Positions 1 to 6,906 of a stretch of 44,016 bases of DNA are shown piece by piece (position 1 is the stretch's first letter; each line of letters opens with the position of its first letter). The notes under the pieces are model-generated. The model searched no databases and was not told where the DNA came from. It saw only the letters and a program-made list of their open reading frames with translations. The DNA comes from Thermoleophilia bacterium. GTDB taxonomy: Bacteria; Actinomycetota; Thermoleophilia; Miltoncostaeales; Miltoncostaeaceae. The stretch covers positions 1 through 44,016 of the forward strand of contig JAGQUM010000030.1 of NCBI GenBank assembly GCA_020438485.1, read 5' to 3'. The translations under genes were made by a program, and so were the position numbers.

Positions 1-1006
1 GGGGATGCGTGCTCGCCGCCGGCGCCGTGGGGGCCGCCAGCGCCGCGGTCGGGGAGGCCGGTGCCGGTCGCTCACCCGCGCCGCTCAGCAGGGGCCCGCC
101 GACGCCGGCGGCCACGGCGGCGGCCGTCAGGGCGGCACCGGCCTTCACCACCATCGGCCCGGGTGCGTCGACCAGCGTCTGCAGCGCGCCCCCCGCCCGC
201 ACGGACGTCGCCAGCATCACGCGGTCGAACCACGCCGCCGCCAACGAGGGGTCGGGCGTCATCTCGGCAGCGGTGGGCAGCAGGCATGCGGGCGCCAGTG
301 CGCTCAGCGCATCGCGGTGGATGCGACGCGTGCGCAGCACGCCGTGGCAGTGCAGGCAGTGGCGCGTGTGGTGCTGGACCCGCCGCCTCTGGCGCCCGTC
401 GGCCGTGCCCGCGACGACGTCGTCGAAGTCGCCGCGCACCCGTGCGCACGCCTCTCCGGTCTCGACCATGCCCTCCCAGCGCCGTAGCGCCGCCCGTCCC
501 TCCAGGATGGAGCGCTCGACCTTGCGCCGCGTGAACCCGGTCGCCTGACAGATGTCGGCATAGCTGGCGCCGCGGGCCTGCAGGATGATGCAGACGCGTT
601 GCGGGTCGGTGAGGTGGTCGAACGCCTCGGTGACCGCCTGGTAGCGGTGGCGCCACGCCTCCAGGCCCGTCGGCTCGCGGGTGCCGCCGGAGCGGTCGGC
701 GGTGACCGCGGCGTCCTCGCAAAGCCCGGGGCCCTCGCGCCGCCGCCGCTGGGCGACGCTGATGGCCTCGTTGCGCAGCACCGTGCGTAGCCAGGCCATG
801 AAACGGTCGGCCTCGACGACGGGTGCCGACCGCAGCGCGATTTCCATGGAGCGCTGGTACGCGTCCTCGGCGTCGTCCAGGTCGCGGGTGATGCGGGCGG
901 CGAAACGCAGCAGGCGGGGAGCCGACGCGAGCGCCGCCAGCACGGCCGCGTGCCGCTGGTCCGACGTGGGCAGCGCAGCCTGGAGTGCCGTGGGAGGGGG
1001 ATTCAA
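1..1006 (-). CDS. ECF sigma factor fused to a zinc-finger-like, membrane-anchored C-terminal region (partial)
   Basis: Runs off the left edge, so the C terminus is missing. Region 2 is recognisable by DAEDAYQRSMEIAL and the following FMAWLRTVLRNEAIS. Region 4 follows as LTDPQRVCIILQARG plus the helix-turn-helix SYADICQATGFTRRKVE. After region 4 comes a segment of about 60 residues with HTRHCLHCH, resembling the HxxxCxxC zinc site of anti-sigma factors, then a hydrophobic Ala/Val stretch that could cross the membrane, then an Ala/Pro-rich tail. The most upstream start is TTG at 1006, because a TGA in frame lies five codons before it; a GTG about 27 codons in is an alternative. Sigma factors of this type direct RNA polymerase to stress or envelope promoters. 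The sigma assignment is firm; the attached anti-sigma-like and membrane parts are inferred from motifs only. Confidence 0.8.
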   Translation of the reverse strand, partial: MNPPPTALQAALPTSDQRHAAVLAALASAPRLLRFAARITRDLDDAEDAYQRSMEIALRSAPVVEADRFMAWLRTVLRNEAISVAQRRRREGPGLCEDAAVTADRSGGTREPTGLEAWRHRYQAVTEAFDHLTDPQRVCIILQARGASYADICQATGFTRRKVERSILEGRAALRRWEGMVETGEACARVRGDFDDVVAGTADGRQRRRVQHHTRHCLHCHGVLRTRRIHRDALSALAPACLLPTAAEMTPDPSLAAAWFDRVMLATSVRAGGALQTLVDAPGPMVVKAGAALTAAAVAAGVGGPLLSGAGERPAPASPTAALAAPTAPAASTHP

Positions 1007-1047
1007 CGAAAGCTCACTGATCTGTCACGAAACACACACAAGATGAT

Positions 1048-1060
1048 CCCCTCATAGGGG
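1048..1060. promoter_or_regulatory. inverted repeat upstream of the sigma-factor gene
   Basis: CCCCT-CAT-AGGGG is a perfect 5-bp dyad with a 3-base centre, about 40 bases before the sigma-factor start and in the only relatively AT-containing part of this spacer. It could be an operator or a recognition site for the sigma factor itself. No function can be read from one copy. Confidence 0.3.
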
Positions 1061-1578
1061 GTCACTCGTGAAGATGAACGAACGAACGGGTTTCACCCCC
1101 CACCGGACGAAATCGCCAGATTCCCCGGCCGAAGGCGTTGCGAGCCGGTGCGATCCCGCGCACGGCTAGGGCGGGGCGCACCGTCCGGGGCTCGAGGCCC
1201 CATCCGGTCGGACGGGCCGGGGGCCGGCGTTGACGCCGCCGGCTCGCCGTCCGGCCTTGCATGTCCCCCGCCTCCGGCGTCCCTCGAGGACCCGCGTGTG
1301 CAACGGTCGCCCTCCCGGGCCGCGGTACGGGCGGGCTTGCCGTCCGGTCGTACCCGGCGTCGGGGCTCCGGGCCGGGTGCCCGAGCGGCGCGAACCCGCT
1401 CTCTGCGGGACGCGACGGGCGGTCGTGCACTCCGGATCGGCGCTCGTTCCGGTGAGGACCGCTTGCCGTCCTGCCGGGACGGACCGTCTAGGCGACGGAC
1501 GGCGCCGTCACGGTATTCGCCCGGCTCGCCCGCGCGGTGGCCCCACCCCCACGCCCGGCGCCCGCTGGGGGTGGCCTC

Positions 1579-1584
1579 TAGACT
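1579..1584 (+). promoter_or_regulatory. -10 box of hemB (TAGACT), probably leaderless
   Basis: TAGACT ends 7 bases before the hemB ATG and no Shine-Dalgarno sequence fits between. Transcription would begin at or next to the start codon. Confidence 0.5.
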
Positions 1585-1591
1585 GCCCCGC

Positions 1592-2599
1592 ATGGAGCAT
1601 CCCCGGGTCACCGCTGCCGGCTTCCCGCTCATCCGGCCCCGCCGCCTGCGCACCACGCCGGCGATTCGCCGCATGGTCCGCGAGACCCGCCTTCACCCGG
1701 ACCAGCTCGTCCTCCCCATGTTCGCCGTCGACGGCGCCGGGGTGGAGGAGCCCATCGCGTCCCTCAAGGGGCACTCACGCCTCTCGGCCGACCTCATCGC
1801 CGCCCGTGCCGCCCGGGCGTACGCCGACGGCGTGCCGGCCGTCCTGCTGTTCGGCGTCAGCGACACCAAGGATGAGGAGGCCACCGCCTCGCACGACCCC
1901 GACGGAGCCGTCCAGCGGGCCGTCGCCGCCGTGAAGGACCGCGTCCCCGAGATGTGCGTCATCACCGACGTCTGCCTGTGCGCATACACGTCGCACGGGC
2001 ACTGCGGCGTGGTGGTGGACGGCCGTGTCGACAACGACCCGTCGCTCGAGATCCTGGCCCGCGCCGCCGTCAGCCACGCCGACGCCGGCGCCGACGTGGT
2101 GGCCCCCAGCGACATGATGGACGGCCGCGTGGCCGTCATCCGCCAGGCGCTCGACGCCGAGGGTCACGCCGAGACGGCGATCATGAGCTACTCCAGCAAG
2201 TACGCGTCGGCGTTCTACGGCCCGTTTCGCGACGCCGCCGGATCCGCCCCCGGGTTCGGCGACCGCAGCGGCTACCAGATGGACCCCGCCAACGCGCGCG
2301 AGGCCGTCCGCGAGAGCCTGCTGGACGAGGCCGAGGGCGCCGACTTCCTGATGGTCAAGCCCGCCGCGACGTACCTGGACGTCATCCGCGACGTCAGCCG
2401 GGCCAGCGACCTCCCCCTGGCCGCGTACCACGTCAGCGGGGAGTACGCGATGATCACCGCCGCCGCTGAGCGGGGGTTCCTGGACGAGCGCCGCGCCGCG
2501 CTCGAGACGCTGACGGCCATCACCCGCGCGGGCGCGGACCTGGTCATCACGTACTACGCCCACGACGCCGCCCGCTGGCTGTCCGAGGAGTCCGCATGA
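1592..2599 (+). CDS. hemB: delta-aminolevulinic acid dehydratase (porphobilinogen synthase)
   Basis: Joins two 5-aminolevulinate molecules into porphobilinogen, the second common step of tetrapyrrole synthesis, in the cytosol. The 335-residue product has the family's usual length. The zinc-type metal site is visible as DVCLCAYTSHGHCG, with three cysteines. The two active-site lysines lie in YSSKYASAFYGPF and LMVKPAATY. The C-terminal motif YHVSGEYAM is also intact. ATG 1592 is preferred because it opens the conserved sequence (the RRLR segment near residue 18) and sits 7 bases after a TAGACT box. First gene of a five-gene operon; its TGA overlaps the start of the next gene by 4 bases, so the Ahb-like protein is likely translationally coupled to it. 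hemA, hemC and hemD are not in the window. Confidence 0.97.
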   Translation: MEHPRVTAAGFPLIRPRRLRTTPAIRRMVRETRLHPDQLVLPMFAVDGAGVEEPIASLKGHSRLSADLIAARAARAYADGVPAVLLFGVSDTKDEEATASHDPDGAVQRAVAAVKDRVPEMCVITDVCLCAYTSHGHCGVVVDGRVDNDPSLEILARAAVSHADAGADVVAPSDMMDGRVAVIRQALDAEGHAETAIMSYSSKYASAFYGPFRDAAGSAPGFGDRSGYQMDPANAREAVRESLLDEAEGADFLMVKPAATYLDVIRDVSRASDLPLAAYHVSGEYAMITAAAERGFLDERRAALETLTAITRAGADLVITYYAHDAARWLSEESA

Positions 2600-3684
2600 C
2601 CACCACCGCGCCGCGCCCCATCCATCACAAGCCCGACGAGGCCGACAAGCAGCTGCTGAACGCGCTCCAGGCGGGGCTGCCACTGTCGCGCGCGCCGTTC
2701 GCCGAGATCGGCCGGGGCATCGGCATGAGCGAGGACGAGGTGCTGCGCCGCCTCGAGGTGCTGCGCCGCGCCGCCATCGTTCGCCAGGTCTCCGCGATCT
2801 TCGACACGCGCGCACTGGGCTACAAGAGCATGCTCGTCGCCGCGCGCTACCCGGAGGACAAACTGCACGAGGGCGCGGCCATCGTGGGCGGCCACCCCGG
2901 CGTCAGTCACAATTACCGCCGCAACCACGACTTCAACCTGTGGTTCACGCTGGCCGTCGAGCCCGACGCGCGCCTGGGCCTCGACGAGACCGTCGACATC
3001 CTGGCCGAGCGCACCGGCGCCGTCAGCATGCGGCAGCTGCCCACGCTGAAGCTGTTCAAGATCAACGTGCAGCTGGACATGACCGGCGACAAGGCCGCGA
3101 AGGAGGAGGCGCCCAAACCGCCGCCCAAGCGCGGCGACGGCGTGCTGCCCACCGAGGAGGACCGCCGCTTCATCTGCATCCTGCAGCGCGACCTCCCGGG
3201 CGTCAGCGACCCGTTCGGCCAGTGGGCCGACGAGGCCGGTGTCGGCGCTGACGAGCTGCTCGACCAGGCCGCTCGCTTCCAGGAGCGCAACTACATGCGC
3301 AGGTTCGCGGCCGTCCTCAACCACCGCCGCGCGGGCTTCGGCGCCAACGGCATGGCCGTGTGGCGTGTACCCGAGGACCGCATCGAGGAGGTCGGCCCCC
3401 AGATGGCCGCGTTCCGATCGGTGTCTCACTGCTACCGGCGCCCCACGTACGAGGACTGGCCGTACAACGTGTTCACGATGGTCCACTCGCGCAGCAAGGA
3501 GGCGTGCGAGGAGGTCATCCAGGGCATCGCCGACGAGACCGGCTTCACCGGGCCCGACGACCGCGCCGTCCTCTACTCCACCCTGGAGTACAAGAAGATC
3601 CGGCTGGTCTACTACACGCCCGAGTACCGGCAGTGGGAGGACATCGCGCTGGCCGGCGGCGAGCTTCCCCGCTGGGGCGCATGA
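2596..3684 (+). CDS. two-headed AhbA/AhbB-like siroheme decarboxylase or heme-linked Lrp-fold protein
   Basis: The 362-residue product is two Lrp/AsnC-like units in tandem, residues about 14-165 and 185-350, joined by a Lys/Pro linker. Each half has an N-terminal helix-turn-helix followed by an alpha/beta domain. The half-motifs are SHNYRR...FNLWF (His105, Tyr107, Asn114) and SHCYRR...WPYNVF (His278, Tyr280, Asn291). These are the hallmarks of AhbA/AhbB and NirD/L/G/H proteins, which remove acetate-side-chain carboxyls from siroheme to give didecarboxysiroheme. In most described organisms AhbA and AhbB are separate chains. The gene lies between hemB and hemL with 4-bp overlaps on both sides, which supports a job in tetrapyrrole metabolism and makes a general amino-acid regulator unlikely. 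It could instead be a heme-sensing regulator; sequence alone does not decide. Confidence 0.75.
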   Translation: MTTTAPRPIHHKPDEADKQLLNALQAGLPLSRAPFAEIGRGIGMSEDEVLRRLEVLRRAAIVRQVSAIFDTRALGYKSMLVAARYPEDKLHEGAAIVGGHPGVSHNYRRNHDFNLWFTLAVEPDARLGLDETVDILAERTGAVSMRQLPTLKLFKINVQLDMTGDKAAKEEAPKPPPKRGDGVLPTEEDRRFICILQRDLPGVSDPFGQWADEAGVGADELLDQAARFQERNYMRRFAAVLNHRRAGFGANGMAVWRVPEDRIEEVGPQMAAFRSVSHCYRRPTYEDWPYNVFTMVHSRSKEACEEVIQGIADETGFTGPDDRAVLYSTLEYKKIRLVYYTPEYRQWEDIALAGGELPRWGA

Positions 3685-4961
3685 CGGCCGCAACCCCGCC
3701 CGACGCCCGCAGCCGGGAGCTGTTCGCGCGGGCCCGCCGGGTGCTGGTGGGCGGCGTCAACTCGCCCGTGCGCGCCATGCGCGGCATCGGCCGAGACCCC
3801 CTGTTCATCGATCGGGCCGAGGGTCCCCGGGTGTGGGACGTCGACGGCGGGGAATACGTCGACTACCTGTCCACGTGGGGCCCCGCCATCCTCGGTCACG
3901 CCCCGTCTGTGGTGCAGGACGCCCTGCGCGAGGCCATCCCGCGCGGCACGTCGTACGGCGCCCCCACCGAGCGCGAGGTGCGGTTCGCCGAGGCCGTCGC
4001 CGGCGCAGTGCCGTCCATCGAGCGCCTGCGGATGACGTCGTCGGGCAGTGAGGCCGTGATGGGCGCGCTGCGCCTGGCCCGCGCCGCCACCGGGCGGGAC
4101 GTGGTGGTGAAGACCATCGGCGGCTACCACGGGGCCATCGACGGCCTGCTGGTGGACGCCGGTAGCGGCCCCACCACACTGGGCGTGCCCACCAGCCCCG
4201 GCGTTCCCGCCGCCGCCACCAACTCCACCCGGATGGTGGCGTACAACGACCTCGGCCAGGCCCGCGAGGCGCTCGACGGCGCCGCCGCCATGATCATCGA
4301 GCCCGTCGCCGGCAACATGGGCGTCGTCCCGCCCGCCGACGGGTACCTGCGGGGGCTGCGCGAGGCGTGCGACGCGGCCGGCGCCCTGCTGATCTTCGAC
4401 GAGGTCATCACCGGTTTCCGGGTGGCGCACGGCGGCGCGCAGGAACGCTTCGGTGTCACGCCCGACCTCACGTGCTTCGGCAAGATCATCGGCGGCGGCC
4501 TGCCCGTGGGGGCGTTCGGCGGCCGCGCCGACGTGATGGCCGAGCTGGCCCCGGAGGGGCCGTGCTACCAGGCCGGCACCCTGTCGGGGAACCCGCTGGC
4601 GACGTCCGCGGGCCTGGCCGTCATCGGCGCGCTGGGGGAGCCCGGCGTGTACGACCGGCTGGAGGAGTCGGGTGCGGCCCTCGAGGAGGCCATCCTGGCG
4701 TCGGGTGCCCCGGTGACCATCAACCGCGTCGGCTCCATGCTGACGCCGTTCTTCACCGACGCGACGGTGACCGACTACGCGGACGCCACGGCGTGCGACA
4801 CCGAGCGGTACGCGGCGTTCGCTCGCGCGCTGCTGGGGCACGGCGTGTACCCGCCGCCGTCGCAGTTCGAGGCATGGTTCACCGGCCTCACGCACACCGG
4901 CGCCGAGCTCGCCGCCACGCGCGACGCGCTGGCCCGCGCGGTGGAGGCGCTGCCGGCGTGA
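3681..4961 (+). CDS. hemL: glutamate-1-semialdehyde 2,1-aminomutase
   Basis: PLP enzyme that makes 5-aminolevulinate from glutamate-1-semialdehyde in the C5 pathway. The 426-residue product starts with the typical VGGVNSPVRA segment. It carries the cofactor-binding GSEAVMGALRLAR near residue 122, the aspartate of LIFDEVITGFR (Asp240) and the PLP lysine in CFGKIIGGGLPVGAFGG (Lys268). ATG 3681 overlaps the previous TGA as ATGA, and its own stop overlaps the next GTG start. Its presence implies glutamyl-tRNA reductase (hemA) elsewhere in the genome. Confidence 0.97.
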   Translation: MTAATPPDARSRELFARARRVLVGGVNSPVRAMRGIGRDPLFIDRAEGPRVWDVDGGEYVDYLSTWGPAILGHAPSVVQDALREAIPRGTSYGAPTEREVRFAEAVAGAVPSIERLRMTSSGSEAVMGALRLARAATGRDVVVKTIGGYHGAIDGLLVDAGSGPTTLGVPTSPGVPAAATNSTRMVAYNDLGQAREALDGAAAMIIEPVAGNMGVVPPADGYLRGLREACDAAGALLIFDEVITGFRVAHGGAQERFGVTPDLTCFGKIIGGGLPVGAFGGRADVMAELAPEGPCYQAGTLSGNPLATSAGLAVIGALGEPGVYDRLEESGAALEEAILASGAPVTINRVGSMLTPFFTDATVTDYADATACDTERYAAFARALLGHGVYPPPSQFEAWFTGLTHTGAELAATRDALARAVEALPA

Positions 4962-5452
4962 TCCGCGACGAACTCGCCGGCGATCCCACGCTGGCCGCGC
5001 GCCTGCGCCCCGAGGCCGCGCCCGCGATCCTCTCGCCCGCCGCGGGCGGCCGCCTGGACCGCGCGCAGGCCACGGGCCTGGACCTGATCCTGGAGGGATT
5101 CCTGGCGCATCATGGCACGCCCCGTCATCTGTCCCCCGCTCCCGACCGGCACGTGCTGGCCGGCGACTACTGCTACGCCGCGGGCCTCGTCCGGGTGGCC
5201 GACGCCGGCGACGTGGAGGTCATCCGCGTGCTGGCCGACCTGGTGGCGCGGTCCGCGGGGCTCGTGGCCGACGGCCCCGACGTGCTGCCGCCCCTGTGGC
5301 GGGCCGCGATGGAGGCGATCGCCGACCCCGGCGCCGGGGGCATCGCGGCGTTCGATTCCGCGCTGGACGCGCTGGACGCCGGGGACGACGCGCCCCTGCG
5401 CACCTTGGGCGCCCGCGCCGCCGCCCGCGGCCTCGACGAGGCGCTGGCGTGA
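4958..5452 (+). CDS. small protein resembling an internal piece of a polyprenyl diphosphate synthase
   Basis: 164 residues, alanine-rich and probably all helical, with no signal peptide. Residues about 50-105 look like the middle of a trans-prenyl diphosphate synthase. The segment RHVLAGDYCYAAGLVRVA (64-81) lines up with RAVQVGDFLFARAFSVLA (111-128) of the full synthase encoded at 12724-13692, and HHGTP just before it lines up with RRGRP. The preceding first Asp-rich motif is absent, and no second DDxxD motif follows, so it cannot be an active synthase alone. GTG 4958 overlaps hemL's stop and its own stop overlaps the ubiD start. It might act as a non-catalytic partner, as in two-subunit heptaprenyl synthases, or bind polyprenyl compounds. 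The homology is my reading from motif spacing, not a search. Confidence 0.6.
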   Translation: MIRDELAGDPTLAARLRPEAAPAILSPAAGGRLDRAQATGLDLILEGFLAHHGTPRHLSPAPDRHVLAGDYCYAAGLVRVADAGDVEVIRVLADLVARSAGLVADGPDVLPPLWRAAMEAIADPGAGGIAAFDSALDALDAGDDAPLRTLGARAAARGLDEALA

Positions 5453-6891
5453 GCCGCGACTTGCGAGACTGGGTCGCCCGCCTGCGCAAGGCCGGTGAGC
5501 TGGTGGAGGTCACGGCCGAGGTCGATCCGCGCCTGGAGATCACGGAGATCACCGACAGGGTGACGAAGGCGGGCGGCCCGGCGCTGTTGTTCCGCAACGT
5601 CACCGGCAGCGACATGCCCGTGCTGATCAACCAGTTCGGCACCGAGAAGCGCATGTGCATGGCCCTCGACGTCGACTCGCTGGACGACCCCGGCAGGCGC
5701 ATCAAGGACCTCATCGAGCTGCAGCCGCCCCAGGGCCTGCTGGAGAAGGTGAAGGCGCTGGGCACACTGCGCGAGCTGGCGTCGTTCGGTGCGAAGGACG
5801 TCAGGACCGGCGCGTGCCAGGAGGTCGTCCACACCGAGCCCGACCTCACGCGGCTTCCCGTGCTGACGTGTTGGCCCGACGACGGCGGCCCGTTCGTGAC
5901 GCTGCCGCTGGTGTTCAGTCGCGACCCCGTGACGGGGGCCCGCAACTGCGGCATGTACCGCATCCAGGTCGTCGACGAGCGAACCGCGATGATGCACTGG
6001 CAGATCCACAAGGACGGCGCCGCCCACCTGCGCGACTCCCAGGGGCGGGTGGAGGTGGCCGTTGCCATCGGCACCGACCCGGCGACGACGTACTCGGCCA
6101 CCGCGCCGCTGCCGCCGGCGATCGACGAGATGATGTTCGCGGGCTTTCTGCGCGGCGGGAGCGTCGAGATGGTGAAGTGCCGCACCGTCGACGTCGAGGT
6201 GCCGGCGAACGCCGAGATCGTGCTGGAGGGCTACGTCGACGCCAACGACCTGCGCCCGGAGGGCCCGTTCGGCGACCACACCGGCTTTTACACGCCCGTG
6301 GACGAGTACCCGGCGTTCCACGTCACGGCCGTCACGCACCGCCGCGACCCGATCTACGCCACCACCATCGTGGGCCTGCCGCCGCAGGAGGACTTCTGGC
6401 TGGGCAAGGCCACCGAGCGCATGTTCCTGCCGCTCATCCGCACCAGCGTGCCGGACATGATCGATATGAACCTCCCGCTCGAGGGGGTGTTCCACAACTG
6501 CGCCGTCGTCAGCGTGAAGAAGCGCTACCCCGGCCACGCGAAGAAGCTGATGAACGCCGTTTGGGGCCTGGGTCTGCTGTCGTTGACCCGCTGCGTGATC
6601 GTCGTCGACCACGACGTCGACGTGCACGACCTCTCGGCCGTCGCGTTCCACGCGTTCTCGAACGTCGACCCCAAGCGTGATTCGCTGGTGGTGGAGGGTC
6701 CCGTCGACGCGCTCGACCACGCCGCCCCGTACTTCGCGTACGGCTCGAAGATCGGGTTCGACGCCACCCGCAAGTGGGAGGGCGAGGGCGTCGTGCGGCC
6801 GTGGCCCGAGAAGGCGCTGATGAGCGAGGAGGTCCGTGCGCGTGTCACGGCGCGGTGGGCCGAACTGGGGATCGACGTCCCGGAGCGGTAG
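5449..6891 (+). CDS. ubiD: UbiD-family prenylated-FMN decarboxylase
   Basis: 480 residues, the normal length. UbiD enzymes use prenylated FMN, supplied by UbiX, to remove a carboxyl group from aromatic or alpha,beta-unsaturated acids. Visible family signatures are the N-terminal DLRDWVARLRKAGEL, GMYRIQVVDE and HWQIHKDGAAHLR (binding loops for the modified flavin and metal). The catalytic ring residues lie in DLRPEGPFGDHTGFYT, and VKKRYPGHAKKLMNAVW follows. With mqnA, mqnC, ubiX and ubiE nearby, the likely role is the late decarboxylation in futalosine-pathway menaquinone synthesis (naphthoate substrate), not ubiquinone. Last gene of the hemB operon; GTG start overlaps the previous TGA. It meets the hydrolase gene tail to tail with 15 bases between. 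Confidence 0.92.
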   Translation: MSRDLRDWVARLRKAGELVEVTAEVDPRLEITEITDRVTKAGGPALLFRNVTGSDMPVLINQFGTEKRMCMALDVDSLDDPGRRIKDLIELQPPQGLLEKVKALGTLRELASFGAKDVRTGACQEVVHTEPDLTRLPVLTCWPDDGGPFVTLPLVFSRDPVTGARNCGMYRIQVVDERTAMMHWQIHKDGAAHLRDSQGRVEVAVAIGTDPATTYSATAPLPPAIDEMMFAGFLRGGSVEMVKCRTVDVEVPANAEIVLEGYVDANDLRPEGPFGDHTGFYTPVDEYPAFHVTAVTHRRDPIYATTIVGLPPQEDFWLGKATERMFLPLIRTSVPDMIDMNLPLEGVFHNCAVVSVKKRYPGHAKKLMNAVWGLGLLSLTRCVIVVDHDVDVHDLSAVAFHAFSNVDPKRDSLVVEGPVDALDHAAPYFAYGSKIGFDATRKWEGEGVVRPWPEKALMSEEVRARVTARWAELGIDVPER

Positions 6892-6906
6892 GGAGCCGGG
6901 CGGGGG

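Larger units (their letters stand above)
1007..1591. other. 585-base spacer between divergent genes, no convincing gene
   Basis: The open frames here are Arg/Pro/Gly-rich on both strands and match no family I know. The stretch contains an 11-base direct repeat (GCTTGCCGTCC at 1335-1345 and 1461-1471). It also has two small adjacent hairpins at about 1466-1482 (CCGTCC/GGACGG) and 1484-1498 (CCGTC/GACGG). A reading frame open in phase with hemB from 1148 is judged a shadow because the ALAD family begins near residue 1 of the shorter start. I see no tmRNA, RNase P or SRP RNA hallmarks. Confidence 0.4.

Noticed and set aside
1148-1591. Long in-frame N-terminal extension of hemB
   Set aside because: The added 148 residues are Arg/Pro/Gly-rich and unrelated to the ALAD family; the family N terminus and a promoter box both point to ATG 1592.
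2596-3684. Ordinary Lrp/AsnC amino-acid regulator
   Set aside because: The paired SHxYRR and N-x-[WV]-F motifs, tandem domains and heme-operon setting fit AhbA/AhbB better, though a regulatory role is not excluded.
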